DNA of 64,000 nucleotides from Dichelobacter nodosus (GCA_020720085.1 DYPE01000001.1:21231-85230); one strand, 5' to 3'. Positions 48,408 through 58,333 are shown, counted from the first letter of the stretch. Numbers and translations are program-made. The notes: generated by a model from the letters alone, not told the origin.

Positions 48408-48995
48408 GTTGGCAACATAACCGCCTATCCCAGCGCGTGACACGTTAAAATCCAGCGCAATTTCGTTATAGCCTGCCCGATGTCTTAATGTCAGCAACAG
48501 CGGGATTTGGTCTTAATCTCTCGTCTTTATTGAAGGGAGTACAACTACGGGCATGGCCGTCAATATTTGCTTCGACAGGCTCAGCACAAGTATCCAGTGT
48601 TTTTGTCATCCTGATGATTTTAATGTTTTTAGTAGACAAAATTAGGGTTTTTAGGTTGGTCAGGCTGCGCTTGCTGGGCAGTTTGGGGAAGGGTTTAAAA
48701 GGCAAGCGGGAATTGCTGGCTTTCTGGCTGTGGTACAAAGCAAGGATAAATTATAATACATTGATTGTAAAAAGTATAATAACCATTTTATAAAAGTATA
48801 TTTAAATTAAGCACTGCAATCCTTTGACGGCCTTTTGCTTTTACAAGAAAAATTAAGTAAAATGCCTGGTTTTTTCCAGCAAGGACTTTAATCGCCTACA
48901 CGACAATAGCGGATACCTGCCCCAGGCAAGGCAAAATCCCGCGAAAATAGGCTATTAACGTCCATATAAAACCCGGATTTAGATTGAGGCATGTT
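48408..48995. other. Intergenic region with a repeat before rpsP
   Basis: 588 bp. On the minus strand 48420-48530 one frame reads QIPLLLTLRHRAGYNEIALD and then FNVSRA, which looks like a decayed transposase-type helix-turn-helix; weak. The 22-nt CTTCGACA repeat copy 3 is at 48569-48590. The part 48740-48870 is AT-rich and likely holds the rpsP promoter (TTGACG near 48822), but the -10 box is unclear. Confidence 0.45.
48569..48590 (+). repeat. CTTCGACARGCTCAG repeat, copy 3
   Basis: Identical over 22 nt to the copy inside the IS3 element (23628-23649). Read on the minus strand it encodes the recurrent TCAEPVEA peptide. Confidence 0.75.
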
Positions 48996-49286
48996 ATGGT
49001 AACGATTCGCTTGGCCCGTGGCGGCATGAAGAAAACTCCTTTTTATCAAGTTGTTGTTGTAGACTCCCGCTGCAAGCAAGGGGGACGCTTTATTGAGCGC
49101 CTGGGATTTTTTAACCCAGTGGCCAAGGGTCGTTCCGTGCGGTTGGAGATCAACGCCGACCGTTTGGCATACTGGCTCGGCACTGGCGCGCAAACCACAG
49201 AACGGGTAAAAACCCTGATTAAGGAAGCTCGCCAACTGGCTGCGGCACAGCCGGTAGAAGCTGCTGTGGCTGCGGTTGCCGAATAA
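48996..49286 (+). CDS. rpsP: 30S ribosomal protein S16
   Basis: A 96-residue S16 beginning [20 protein letters not shown], with the [13 protein letters not shown] and [12 protein letters not shown] blocks. The ATG at 48996 with GAGG seven bases before it is chosen; a TTG 12 bp upstream would add four residues. First gene of the rpsP-rimM-trmD-rplS operon. Confidence 0.97.
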   Translation: MVTIRLARGGMKKTPFYQVVVVDSRCKQGGRFIERLGFFNPVAKGRSVRLEINADRLAYWLGTGAQTTERVKTLIKEARQLAAAQPVEAAVAAVAE

Positions 49287-49297
49287 CGGCGGTTAGA

Positions 49298-49822
49298 ATG
49301 CCGCAGTCAAGCGGTAAACCTGCGTTGGTTGTAGGCGAAATTAGCGGCTTGTATGGCGTACGCGGTTGGGTCAAAATTTTTTCCCATACGCGCCCCAAAG
49401 ACAATATCCTTTCCTACTCCCCGTGGCAACTGCGCCGTCCTGACACGGATACGTTGCATGAATGGCCACTGGCAGAAGGTCGCGTGCATGGCAAAGGGTT
49501 GGTTGCCCGCTTGGAAGGCATGGCTGACCGCAATGCGGCGGAGCCGTGGATTGGCGCAGAAATTATCATCGCACGCGGGCAACTGCCAGTTTTACCTGCT
49601 GGCGAGTATTATTGGCGCGATCTTATTGGTTTGCACGTGTTCACTGTGGAAGGCGAATGTCTGGGACAGGTGACGCATTTATTGGAAACCGGCGTGCAAG
49701 ACGTACTGGCAATCGCCGGGGCGCACGGGGAAATTTTAATTCCCTTTGTGCTAGAACGGATTGTGTTGGAGATTGATTTGGCGGCGGGTCAATTGCGCGT
49801 GGATTGGGACGCTTCCGAATAA
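49298..49822 (+). CDS. rimM: Ribosome maturation factor RimM
   Basis: A 174-residue protein with an N-terminal RimM barrel (VVGEISGLYGVRGWVKIFSH) and a C-terminal PRC-barrel (YYWRDLIGLHVFTVEGECLG). It helps 16S head assembly by binding S19. Between rpsP (11 bp) and trmD (23 bp). Confidence 0.95.
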   Translation: MPQSSGKPALVVGEISGLYGVRGWVKIFSHTRPKDNILSYSPWQLRRPDTDTLHEWPLAEGRVHGKGLVARLEGMADRNAAEPWIGAEIIIARGQLPVLPAGEYYWRDLIGLHVFTVEGECLGQVTHLLETGVQDVLAIAGAHGEILIPFVLERIVLEIDLAAGQLRVDWDASE

Positions 49823-49845
49823 AAACCCTGGGCAAGGCATAAACG

Positions 49846-50595
49846 GTGGACATTGGCGTAATCACGCTATTCCCGGAAATGTTCAGTACATTGCGCAGCG
49901 GCGGCGTCACGGCGCGCGCCATAGAACGTGGTCTCGTCCAGGTTGCGCTGTGGAATCCGCGCGATTATACGCAAAATAAGCATAGGCGGGTCGATGATCG
50001 GCCTTTTGGTGGCGGCCCGGGCATGGTGATGCAAGCGCAACCATTGCGTTGCGCCATCCGTGCCGCACGCCAGGCGCAAGTGCCGCACAGCCGGGTGATT
50101 TACCTCTCGCCGCAAGGTCGCTTGCTCAACCGCACAGGCTTGGAAGAATTGGTCGCACTGCCTGGCTTGATTTTAGTGGCAGGCCGCTACGGCGGCATTG
50201 ACGAGCGTTTGTTGCACACGGACATTGATGAAGAATGGTCTATCGGCGATTATGTGCTCAGCGGCGGCGAATTGGCCGCCATGGTATTGATCGACGCGCT
50301 GGCGCGTTTGCTACCCGGTGCGCTGGGACACGAGGATTCCAATAAGGATTCCTTTACCGAAGGCTTGCTGGAAGCGCCCCAATACACTCGCCCCGAGCGG
50401 CTGGATGATTTGAGCGTGCCAGCGGTATTGCTGTCCGGTCATCACGCAGCAATTCAACGCTGGCGCGCACAACAGGCGCTGGGGCGTACCTGGCTGAAAC
50501 GCCCGGACTTATTGCAACACAAAGAATTAACGGCGGAACAAAAAATTTTATTACAGGAATTCATTACAGCGTATCAACGAGGAACCCAATCATGA
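49846..50595 (+). CDS. trmD: tRNA (guanine-37-N1)-methyltransferase
   Basis: A 249-residue SPOUT enzyme that methylates G37 of tRNAs to prevent frameshifts. Start [14 protein letters not shown] (GTG start), [12 protein letters not shown], and the AdoMet-binding knot [14 protein letters not shown] to [16 protein letters not shown]. Its stop overlaps the rplS ATG. Confidence 0.97.
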   Translation: MDIGVITLFPEMFSTLRSGGVTARAIERGLVQVALWNPRDYTQNKHRRVDDRPFGGGPGMVMQAQPLRCAIRAARQAQVPHSRVIYLSPQGRLLNRTGLEELVALPGLILVAGRYGGIDERLLHTDIDEEWSIGDYVLSGGELAAMVLIDALARLLPGALGHEDSNKDSFTEGLLEAPQYTRPERLDDLSVPAVLLSGHHAAIQRWRAQQALGRTWLKRPDLLQHKELTAEQKILLQEFITAYQRGTQS

Positions 50596-50969
50596 ATATT
50601 ATAGAACAACTCGAAATGGAACAAATTCAACAACGCCTCGCGGCGTTGGGCCAGCCCTTTCCTACCTTTCGCCCTGGCGACACCGTGGTTGTGCAGGTCA
50701 AGGTGAAGGAAGGCACCCGCGAGCGCTTGCAAGCGTTTGAAGGCTTGGTGATCGCTAAACGCAACCGAGGTCTGAATTCGGCGTTTACCGTGCGCAAAAT
50801 TTCCAATGGTGAAGGCGTGGAGCGCGTGTTCCAGATATACAGCCCGCTGATCGCGGGGATTGAAGTCAAGCGCCGTGGCGCGGTGCGTCGCGCCAAGCTG
50901 TATTATATGCGTGATTTGAGCGGCAAATCTGCCCGCATTAAAGAACGCATCGTGAAAAAGGCGTCCTAA
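50592..50969 (+). CDS. rplS: 50S ribosomal protein L19
   Basis: A 125-residue L19: [40 protein letters not shown] and the C-terminal [20 protein letters not shown]. About ten residues longer than E. coli L19 at the N-terminal helix region. ATGA overlap with trmD. Confidence 0.97.
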   Translation: MNIIEQLEMEQIQQRLAALGQPFPTFRPGDTVVVQVKVKEGTRERLQAFEGLVIAKRNRGLNSAFTVRKISNGEGVERVFQIYSPLIAGIEVKRRGAVRRAKLYYMRDLSGKSARIKERIVKKAS

Positions 50970-50976
50970 CGCTGAT

Positions 50977-51008
50977 TTTGCCACGGAGTCTCGGCGTTCC
51001 GTGGCAAA
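50977..51008 (+). terminator. Hairpin after rplS
   Basis: TTTGCCACGGA (50977-50987) pairs perfectly with TCCGTGGCAAA (50998-51008) around a 10-nt loop. There is no U tract on the plus strand after it, so it may be an attenuator or RNA-end stabiliser rather than a full terminator. Confidence 0.6.
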
Positions 51009-51032
51009 TCCACCTTGCCTGATAGGTGCCCC

Positions 51033-51515
51033 ATGCCTTCCTTTGATTTGGTTTCCGAAGTCAATACCCACGAACTGCAAAATGCCGTGGATCAAGCCAA
51101 CCGCGAAATCGAAACCCGTTTTGATTTCAAAGGCAGCGGCGCGGTGCTGGAATACAACGAAAAAGAGCTTGTATTTCAAGCGCAAAGCGAGTTCCAATTG
51201 GATCAAATGTGGGACATTCTGCGCGCCAAACTGAGCAAGCGCGGTGTGGATGTCAAATCGCTAGACCCTGGCCCGCGTGAAACCGCGCACCAAAAAGCCC
51301 GCCAAACAGTCGCCATCCGCCAAGGCATTGCTGTGGAACAGGCCAAAGAAATCGTTAAACTGATTAAAAATAGTAAACTCAAGGTGCAAGCCTCGATACA
51401 AAGCGATCAAGTGCGTGTTACCGGCAAAAAACGGGATGATTTGCAAGAGGCCATTGCCCTGGTACGCGCAACTAACCTCGAATTTCCTGTACAATTCACC
51501 AATTTTCGTGACTAA
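51033..51515 (+). CDS. yajQ: YajQ-family nucleotide-binding protein
   Basis: A 160-residue protein beginning MPSFDLVSEVNTHELQNAVD, with DFKGSGAVLEYNEKELVFQA and the basic GKKRDDLQEAIALVR tail. YajQ has two RNA-binding-like domains and binds cyclic di-GMP in Xanthomonas. The ATG at 51033 matches the family start; an upstream Met at 51015 would add six residues. Confidence 0.95.
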   Translation: MPSFDLVSEVNTHELQNAVDQANREIETRFDFKGSGAVLEYNEKELVFQAQSEFQLDQMWDILRAKLSKRGVDVKSLDPGPRETAHQKARQTVAIRQGIAVEQAKEIVKLIKNSKLKVQASIQSDQVRVTGKKRDDLQEAIALVRATNLEFPVQFTNFRD

Positions 51516-51539
51516 CTTAACTTTAAATGAGGGATGACC

Positions 51540-52277
51540 ATGCGTAACTGGCTGACAATGATAGCATTGGCAATGTGGGTGAACGCGGTGTATGCCGCTG
51601 ATGCGCCGGAAGCCGTGACCAAAGCCCTGACGGATTTATTTGGTGCAGATAAATTAACTGCGCTAGAAATCAAACCCTCGCCAGTACCGGGTTTGCAAGA
51701 AGTCATGGTGGAAGGCATTATTTTCTACATCAGCGACAGTGGCCAATTCTTGGTGCGTGGCGGCGAAATTTTGGACTTAAAAAACGATGGCCGCAACTTG
51801 ACTGAAGTGCGTCTGGGCGGCATTCGTAAAGCAGAATTGGACAAACTCGGCGCAGACGGGCTGATTTCATTCCCTGCCAAAGGTGAAGAAAAATATGTGT
51901 TGACCATCTTTACCGACGTAGATTGCCCCTACTGTAACAAAGCACATCAAGAAGTACCCGCCTTGAACGAAGGTGGTGTTACCGTGCGTTATGCCGCGTT
52001 CCCGCGCGCGGGTGTTGGATCGCCCACGTACAACAAAATGGTGTCAGTATGGTGCGCTAAAGACAAGCAACAAACGCTCACCGATGCTAAGGCGGGCAAA
52101 GAAATCGCATCCGCCAACTGCGAAAATCCTGTGGCTGCGCAATACGAAGCGGGTAAACGCATGGGCGTCACCGGTACGCCCGCCTTAGTGCTGCCCAGCG
52201 GCGAATTGCAGCCTGGGTACATGCCAGCGGCCCGTTTGTTGCGCTTGTTGGAAATCAGCAAAAAACAGCCATCCTAA
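51540..52277 (+). CDS. dsbC: Thiol:disulfide interchange protein DsbC
   Basis: A 245-residue periplasmic disulfide isomerase. Signal peptide ends near VNAVYAADAP. The N-terminal dimerisation domain includes LQEVMVEGIIFYISDSGQF. The thioredoxin-fold catalytic motif is CPYC in TDVDCPYCNKAH, with the cis-Pro in VTGTPALVLPSG. The ATG at 51540 has GAGGG at a good distance; the ATG at 51534 is too close. DsbD, its reductant, is not in the window. Confidence 0.94.
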   Translation: MRNWLTMIALAMWVNAVYAADAPEAVTKALTDLFGADKLTALEIKPSPVPGLQEVMVEGIIFYISDSGQFLVRGGEILDLKNDGRNLTEVRLGGIRKAELDKLGADGLISFPAKGEEKYVLTIFTDVDCPYCNKAHQEVPALNEGGVTVRYAAFPRAGVGSPTYNKMVSVWCAKDKQQTLTDAKAGKEIASANCENPVAAQYEAGKRMGVTGTPALVLPSGELQPGYMPAARLLRLLEISKKQPS

Positions 52278-52286
52278 GCCATTCGT

Positions 52287-53909
52287 TTACGCCGCCAGCA
52301 TTTCCATAGCCTGGCGGCCAGATAGGTATTCTGCCCAACCGCTCACCGAGGCCAAACGGCTGAGAAACTCTAAGCGGTATGGGCCAGTCAACAACACATG
52401 GATGCCTTGCGCCGTGGCTGGCGCAGATAAGCCACCAGCGTGCAGGGTTTGATAAAGCGCTGGCGTAATCTCTGTGGCCAGCCGGTTCAACCACGTGGCT
52501 TCCGGCATAACGGAGGCGGACGGCAGTGCGCCACTGGCATCCGGCGTAAGCACCCCACTGGTCTCCGCCCATTGCGCTAAGCTCGGGCTTAACCGGCGCA
52601 GCAAATTCATTTGGAACGTTGGATTCCAGCGCAATGCCTGCGGCAAACCGCCTATGGCAGTCAGCGTATTTTCCTCCATCAACGGATGGCAACGCGCATA
52701 ATCCCTGGCAATGGGATACATCAAGGCCACATCTGCACGTCGCGTGCGTTCGCCCAAAATCACCGCATCCCAGCATTGGCCAGGATGCTTGGCATTGGCC
52801 TGATACACTTCCAGCCGCCGGGTCAACCGTGCGGTAAGACTCTCTTTCAAATTGGGAAATGCCTCCAGAAACCTCGTCAATCCAGGTTGGAACAGTGCGG
52901 ACGCCGCCGGGTGCTCCGCATCTTTTGGCCATGGCCCGCTGCCCGGCATTCCGCGCGACAGGTTGCCTCCCAGCGCAGTCATCAACACCATGCCGCGCGT
53001 TTGTGCCACCAACTCTGGATTGATCAGCAAATGCGGCATGGCCAGCGGCGCTTCGCCGCCGGACATCTGCGCCACCGCATGGCGGGCGGAAATAAAACAG
53101 GAGGCAGACAGCGGCGCTTGGAACAGCCGCGCTGCATGTGCGGGGGCCAGAGCTGCGGCCCAACGCAACGGTGGGCTATGCGCATAGCCGGTGGTCAGCA
53201 AATTCGGCGTATGCCCGCCCGCTTGGGCTGCGGCCAACAACAATAAGCAATCCGCGCTGCCGTCCAGCACCAGGCAGGTTTCTGGATTTTGCATCAGGCA
53301 TTGATGCACTGCCGCTACCAGCGCATCCTGTGCCTGGTTCAAGCGGGCGGTGTTTGCCTCCAGCAAAACGGGGGCTGCGTGCTGCAAATAATAAATGCCC
53401 GAGGCTTCCAGCGTACACAGTGCGCCTGCGTGCAAATGCAGCACATCGCGCAACATCGAGTCATTGCCCAGCAACTGCCCGAACGCCAGCATCTCCACGC
53501 CAGCCATTTCGGCGAATTGCGCGTTTTTACCCAGCAATTGCGCCATCATCAACGGATCACTGGCCAGCAGCGTGGCATGATTGCGTTGCGCGAGTAAAAT
53601 TGGAAACAGACCCAAGCGATCCACAGCGAACGTCAAACGGTGGCTGGCTTGTTGATAATAAATCCACGAGCGCCCTGGCAGCGAACGCGCTTGATCAGTA
53701 TGAATTTCGGCCAACAATTGCGCCACATCCAACGTCACGCCAGCATCACCCCAATGAATCAGCATTTCACCGTTGCCATGCCATTCTTCGGCTTCGGTTA
53801 AGGCCAGCCGCCGCGTTTGCCAAGTGCATTGGGCAGGCGGATTGCCTACGGCCTGCGGGCGAAACCGGCTTTCTACTTGATGGGGAAAAACGAATCCTAT
53901 GGTTGCCAT
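52287..53909 (-). CDS. Degenerate asparagine-synthetase-like protein
   Basis: A 540-residue protein with the two-domain plan of AsnB-type enzymes. Residues about 50-180 follow the glutaminase (Ntn) domain: WIYYQQASHRLTFAVDRLGL, then LLASDPLMMAQLL. Residues about 195-530 follow the synthetase domain. The active residues are lost: the chain begins MATIGF instead of Met-Cys-Gly, and the ATP-pyrophosphatase loop SGGxDS is DGSADCL in LVLDGSADCLLLLAAA. It is thus probably not a glutamine-dependent amide synthetase. The gene is convergent with dsbC (9-bp gap) and alone in its unit. Such paralogues occur in peptide-modifying or polysaccharide clusters, but no partner is visible; function unknown. Confidence 0.6.
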   Translation of the reverse strand: MATIGFVFPHQVESRFRPQAVGNPPAQCTWQTRRLALTEAEEWHGNGEMLIHWGDAGVTLDVAQLLAEIHTDQARSLPGRSWIYYQQASHRLTFAVDRLGLFPILLAQRNHATLLASDPLMMAQLLGKNAQFAEMAGVEMLAFGQLLGNDSMLRDVLHLHAGALCTLEASGIYYLQHAAPVLLEANTARLNQAQDALVAAVHQCLMQNPETCLVLDGSADCLLLLAAAQAGGHTPNLLTTGYAHSPPLRWAAALAPAHAARLFQAPLSASCFISARHAVAQMSGGEAPLAMPHLLINPELVAQTRGMVLMTALGGNLSRGMPGSGPWPKDAEHPAASALFQPGLTRFLEAFPNLKESLTARLTRRLEVYQANAKHPGQCWDAVILGERTRRADVALMYPIARDYARCHPLMEENTLTAIGGLPQALRWNPTFQMNLLRRLSPSLAQWAETSGVLTPDASGALPSASVMPEATWLNRLATEITPALYQTLHAGGLSAPATAQGIHVLLTGPYRLEFLSRLASVSGWAEYLSGRQAMEMLAA

Positions 53910-54054
53910 ATATACACCAATATTGCTTGTAAATCAGGTTGATATTAAACTTATTTTAATATCAGCAAGCAATGTGCCATACAGCCAATAGGGAAGAAGG
54001 CAAAAATCCCCTTCCCCCTATCCATACGCAGCGCACCGTTTCTAAGCGGCTGCG

Positions 54055-55461
54055 TTAAACCAAGCCAGTGGGCTGGAACCAGGAAAGTTTTTCGTGTAAT
54101 TTCACTACGTTGCCTACGATAATCAGCGTAGGCGGGGTGATTTCTTGTGCGCTGACCAGCCCCGGCAGAGTGGCCAACGTACCCGTGAATACGCGCTGGT
54201 TGGGTGTGGTCGCTTGTTGCACCAGCGCGGCGGGTTGATCCGCAGACATGCCGTGCGCGATCAATTGTTCGGCCAGCGCGTTTAGGCCGGACAAGCCCAT
54301 GTACACCACCACGGTTTGGTGCGGTTGGGTGAGCATGTCCCAGTTGAGATTCATACTGCCATCCTGCAAATGGCCAGTGACAAAGACGCAGGATTGCGCG
54401 CAATCGCGGTGGGTGAGCGGAATGCCCGCATAGGCCGCTGCGCCGGACGCCGCCGTGATGCCTGGCACGACTTGAAACGGCACGCCTTCAGCGGCCAGGG
54501 TTTCGATTTCTTCACCGCCACGGCCAAAAATAAATGGATCACCGCCTTTCAGGCGCAATACGCGCTGCCCTTGTTTTGCCAGGCGGGCGAGCAATTGATT
54601 GATTTGTTCCTGTGGCAGCGCGTGGTTGGCGCGCTCCTTGCCCACATAAATCCGTTCCGCATCCTTGCGGCATAAATCCAGCACTGGCTGGCTAACCAGG
54701 CGGTCATGCACCACCACATCCGCCTGTTGCATCAGGCGTAGCGCGCGAAAAGTCAGCAAATCCGGGTCGCCCGGGCCAGCACCCACCAGGTACACTTCCC
54801 CTGCACAGGACGTATCCACGCCCTGTAGGCGCTGTTCCAATGCTGCCGTCGCTTGTTGCTCGCGACCATTAAGCGCCATTTCTGCGACTGGGCTTTGCAG
54901 AATTTCTTCCCAAAACCGCCGCCGCTGCGCGCCTTGTGGCAAAGCCGCTTTCACTGTGGCGCGAAAGCCATCCACAAAACGCGCCAGTCGTCCATAACCT
55001 TCAGGAATCAGCGTTTCCAACCGCGCGCGCAATTGGCGCGCCAACACGGGCGATGCGCCGCCGCTGGACACAGCCACCTGGATGGGAGACCGATCAATCA
55101 GCGAAGGCATGATAAAAGTACACAATTCAGGATGATCCGCAACATTGACCGGAATGTTGCGCTGTTGCGCCCATTCATACACCCGCCGGTTGGCTTCTGC
55201 GTAGTTGGTAGCCGCATAAATTACCCGGAAGCTAGGCGCGCCGAGTGCTTCAATGTCTCCGCGCTCAATTTCTTTGGCCTGGTAGCGGATTCGGCCCGCA
55301 TCGGCCCATGCCGCTAACGTGGCGCTGAGTTCAGGCGCAATCACGGTGACCAGCGCCTGTGCTTCCAGCAACACGGTCACTTTGCGCGTGGCCACTTCGC
55401 CGCCGCCAACCACCAAGCAGGGCTGGTTGCGTACATTCAAAAAAATCGGCAAATATTCCAT
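54055..55461 (-). CDS. cysG: Sirohaem synthase (precorrin-2 dehydrogenase/ferrochelatase and uroporphyrinogen-III methyltransferase)
   Basis: A 468-residue trifunctional enzyme. Start MEYLPIFLNVRNQPCLVVGG (ATG at 55461 after AAGGAA; the frame is open 27 codons up). The N-terminal CysGB part has the NAD-binding GGGEVATRKV. The C-terminal CysGA methyltransferase begins VYLVGAGPGDPDLLTFRALR and has LRLKGGDPFIFGRGGEEIE. It makes sirohaem for sulfite/nitrite reductases. No cys or nir genes adjacent. Confidence 0.97.
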   Translation of the reverse strand: MEYLPIFLNVRNQPCLVVGGGEVATRKVTVLLEAQALVTVIAPELSATLAAWADAGRIRYQAKEIERGDIEALGAPSFRVIYAATNYAEANRRVYEWAQQRNIPVNVADHPELCTFIMPSLIDRSPIQVAVSSGGASPVLARQLRARLETLIPEGYGRLARFVDGFRATVKAALPQGAQRRRFWEEILQSPVAEMALNGREQQATAALEQRLQGVDTSCAGEVYLVGAGPGDPDLLTFRALRLMQQADVVVHDRLVSQPVLDLCRKDAERIYVGKERANHALPQEQINQLLARLAKQGQRVLRLKGGDPFIFGRGGEEIETLAAEGVPFQVVPGITAASGAAAYAGIPLTHRDCAQSCVFVTGHLQDGSMNLNWDMLTQPHQTVVVYMGLSGLNALAEQLIAHGMSADQPAALVQQATTPNQRVFTGTLATLPGLVSAQEITPPTLIIVGNVVKLHEKLSWFQPTGLV

Positions 55462-55969
55462 ATCGTTTTCCTTGGTACCCCGGCTACTGCTGTTCGTGCG
55501 GTTTTTATCCTTGTGCAAGTGCCGCCGGTTGAGCTTCAGCAAGCGCGTAGTTTAACTGTTTTTGGGGGGAAGGCGGTAGTCAATCGCCATGACCTTCTGT
55601 GTAGATGCCTTTGATTTTTATCCACCTGGCCTAACCTTTTATCCGACGTGGGTACTTCTCAATAAAGATTCATACTACAATGATAAGTTATTGTCCGTTT
55701 AGCGAAAGAGACCTCTGGCGCAATGGCCCGTTGCTTGGATTGTCCGCGTTGACTGATAATAACAGGAGTGTGCGGCGCATTATCGTGCTCTACGCCGGTG
55801 ATGATTTCTGTCTTAAATAGAAACGATGGCGCATTCGCCGTGCAACCTACTGATTTCCTGCGGCAAGCGCAAGAAATCGCTGTCAGCGACTAACTGGTTG
55901 TCTATAAAAGACAATTTTATCTATCCCCAAGTTGGGTAATTAGCATATAGTTTTAAGGAGATGATTTTT
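55462..55969. other. Intergenic region upstream of the propeller gene
   Basis: 508 bp without a gene I can support. Seen: an imperfect hairpin around GATTTC...GAAATC (55850-55876), and TTGTC (55898-55902) inverted as GACAA (55910-55914) around TATAAAA. The latter lies about 55 bp before the AAGGAG site and may be promoter or operator for the propeller gene. Confidence 0.4.
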
Positions 55970-58276
55970 ATGAAAATATCGCGTTTAACCACAGCCATCC
56001 GCCGTTTGGCCGCACATGGCCGTCCTCTGGCACTTGCCGGCGGCCTGGGAGTTTTGGCCACTGGCAATGCTTTGGCCATTGAATCGGTGTGGGATTGGGA
56101 TATAGCCCGAGATACTGGCGTATTGTTACTCGACAGTGCTAATAGCGGATTTTGGATTGGCTCGCAAAACGCAGTGGAACAGCGGGACATTAAAACCGGC
56201 AAGATTAAATATGTATACACAAAATTGGGCGAACTGGCTGAATACAATGTTACTGCCCTGGCGCTAGATGGCAAGGGCGGTCAATGGGTGGGCACGGACA
56301 AAGGGCTGGCTTACATTTCTGCCGACGGCCAAGTCGAAGTGTACACCACAGCGAATAAATTGCCGTCCAACCGCATCAACGCCTTGTTGGAAGATGGCGC
56401 TGGCGGTGTGTGGGTAGGCATGGATACCGGCGGTTTGGCGCAAGTGTCGCAAACCACGTTTGTCGAATCGTATGCAGCTAAAATTCCTGGCACGATTACT
56501 TCCTTGGCCAGCGACGGTGCGGGCGGCGTATGGGCAGGCACGGCTGCGGGCGTGTTCCACATGAACAAAACTTTCTTTGTCGAAGACTTCACCGCCAAGG
56601 AAGGCAAATTGGCTGAAGACAATGTCACTGCTGTGGCTGCTGACAGTAAAGGCGGCGTGTGGGTAGGACTAAAAACCAAAGGCTTGGTGCACATGCAGGC
56701 TGACGGCACCGCAGAAGATTTTAAATCTGCGGATGGCTCGTTCCCGGATGACCAAATCCAAACCTTAGACAGCGACGGCACGGGTGGCGTGTGGGTGGGC
56801 ACAGCCACCAAAGGCGTGGTGTATATGAGCGCCAGTTTTGCCAAGGACAATTTTACCAAAGCTTCCAGCAAGTTGCCCGATGATGCCGTGACCGACATCA
56901 TGAGCGATGGCACGGGCGGCGCGTGGTTGGTGTTGAAAAATGGCACCATTTCGCAATTGAGCAAGGAAGGTTCGACTGCGAATATTTTGCCTGGCAGCTT
57001 CGCCAGCATCCCGCACAGCCACATCACCGCCATGGTGGCGGACGGCAAGGACGGCATCTGGGTGGCAACACTTGGCGGCGGCGTGGCGCACCAAAATAAC
57101 GGTGGCGTGTGGGAAGTGTTCAGTTCGATTGATACTGAACTGCCTAGCGACCGTATCGTGGCCATTGCGCCAGACGGCGCGGACGGCGCGTGGGTGGCCA
57201 CCGAGGCTAACGGCATTGCGCACATCACTGCGCAATCTACCATTGAAACCTTCAATAAAACCAACACGCCCAACTTCCCTGAAGACATCGTACTGGCAGT
57301 AATGGGCGATGGCGCGGGCGGCGTATGGTTCGCCACCGAAGACAATCGCCTGTCGCACATGAACCAAGAAGGCTACGTGGAAGTATACGCCACCAGCGCA
57401 CAGGTCAAACTGCCACCTGGGCCGTACACTGATTTAGAGCCAGATGGCAGCAACGGCCTGTGGATTGCCACCGCAGACAGCGGGTTTGCGCAGATGGACA
57501 AAGATGCCTTTGTGGAAGCCTTTGACACCGGCACGCTTACCGGCTTGCCCAGCAATGCGATCAACGTCATTTTGCCTGATGCTCAGGGTGGTTTGTGGTT
57601 GGGCACCAACGGTGCGGGTCTGGCCTACATGAACAGCGGCGGCGTGATAGAAACCTACACCGCCAGCGGCGCGGAAAAATTGCCCAACAACAACGTGACT
57701 TCGTTGGCGTTGGATCCCACTGGCGGCATTTGGATTGGTACTGCTGGCGGCGGCATTGCCCATTGGCACGACAACGTATGGTTACGCTATACCACCACCC
57801 AGTTTGACCATCAAAAAAATGCCGTCACCGGCCTGGTGGGCGAAGCCTCGGGCGGCGTATGGGTGGGCACAAACGGCTCTGGCCTGGGTTACCTGACCTT
57901 CCAAGACGACGGCACCACCACACCCACCACGCCAGCCACTGGCCCGCATGGCAAATTTGATTTTAGCACTGGCCTCCTGAGCCTACCGGCCATCGCGCTG
58001 CCCAATGGCGCGGGTGGTTATGTCATCCTCAAGGCAGAACTGACGTTGACCAACAACAACCCGTTCACTTTTGTGGTCAAATCTGCTGACCCGGTCAGCT
58101 TGCCAGCGGATGCTGCCAGCGTGGCGGGTTATGTACAATTCAATCCTGCCACTGGCGGCGTCACCATGCCATTTATCGATGTCGCCAATGCTGCTGGCGG
58201 CACCGACACCTTTAATGTTGCCATGACCTTGTCTGATCCTAAGACACTCACCTTCGTGGTCACGGGCGTTAAATAA
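55970..58276 (+). CDS. Secreted beta-propeller protein (Reg_prop-type repeats)
   Basis: A 768-residue protein. ATG at 55970 with AAGGAG nine bases upstream. The first 37 residues form a basic n-region plus hydrophobic core (LALAGGLGVLATGNALA), a signal peptide. About 14 repeats of 41-45 residues follow, each with a G-G-(V/I/L)-W-(V/I)-(G/A)-T core (for example GGVWVGTATKGVVYM, GGIWIGTAGGGIAHW), like the regulator-propeller repeats that make two seven-bladed propellers in sensor kinases. Here there is no kinase. A Thr/Pro linker (TTTPTTPATG) leads to a C-terminal beta region made of two similar halves. It is likely a periplasmic or surface binding protein; ligand unknown. Confidence 0.8.
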   Translation: MKISRLTTAIRRLAAHGRPLALAGGLGVLATGNALAIESVWDWDIARDTGVLLLDSANSGFWIGSQNAVEQRDIKTGKIKYVYTKLGELAEYNVTALALDGKGGQWVGTDKGLAYISADGQVEVYTTANKLPSNRINALLEDGAGGVWVGMDTGGLAQVSQTTFVESYAAKIPGTITSLASDGAGGVWAGTAAGVFHMNKTFFVEDFTAKEGKLAEDNVTAVAADSKGGVWVGLKTKGLVHMQADGTAEDFKSADGSFPDDQIQTLDSDGTGGVWVGTATKGVVYMSASFAKDNFTKASSKLPDDAVTDIMSDGTGGAWLVLKNGTISQLSKEGSTANILPGSFASIPHSHITAMVADGKDGIWVATLGGGVAHQNNGGVWEVFSSIDTELPSDRIVAIAPDGADGAWVATEANGIAHITAQSTIETFNKTNTPNFPEDIVLAVMGDGAGGVWFATEDNRLSHMNQEGYVEVYATSAQVKLPPGPYTDLEPDGSNGLWIATADSGFAQMDKDAFVEAFDTGTLTGLPSNAINVILPDAQGGLWLGTNGAGLAYMNSGGVIETYTASGAEKLPNNNVTSLALDPTGGIWIGTAGGGIAHWHDNVWLRYTTTQFDHQKNAVTGLVGEASGGVWVGTNGSGLGYLTFQDDGTTTPTTPATGPHGKFDFSTGLLSLPAIALPNGAGGYVILKAELTLTNNNPFTFVVKSADPVSLPADAASVAGYVQFNPATGGVTMPFIDVANAAGGTDTFNVAMTLSDPKTLTFVVTGVK

Positions 58277-58296
58277 AGTGCGAGCGCACTAAAATC

Positions 58297-58333
58297 AACC
58301 ACGGACAACGCGGAGTCCGCGTTGTCCGTGGTT
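58297..58333 (+). terminator. Terminator with an 18-bp perfect stem
   Basis: 58297-58314 pairs with 58316-58333 without mismatch (core CCACGGACAACGCGG), followed by CTTTCATTTTT. It ends the propeller transcript. Confidence 0.85.

Noticed and set aside
48488..48793. Plus-strand open frame of 101 codons before rpsP
   Set aside because: It crosses the dispersed 22-nt repeat and an AT-rich promoter-like stretch and has no ribosome site.
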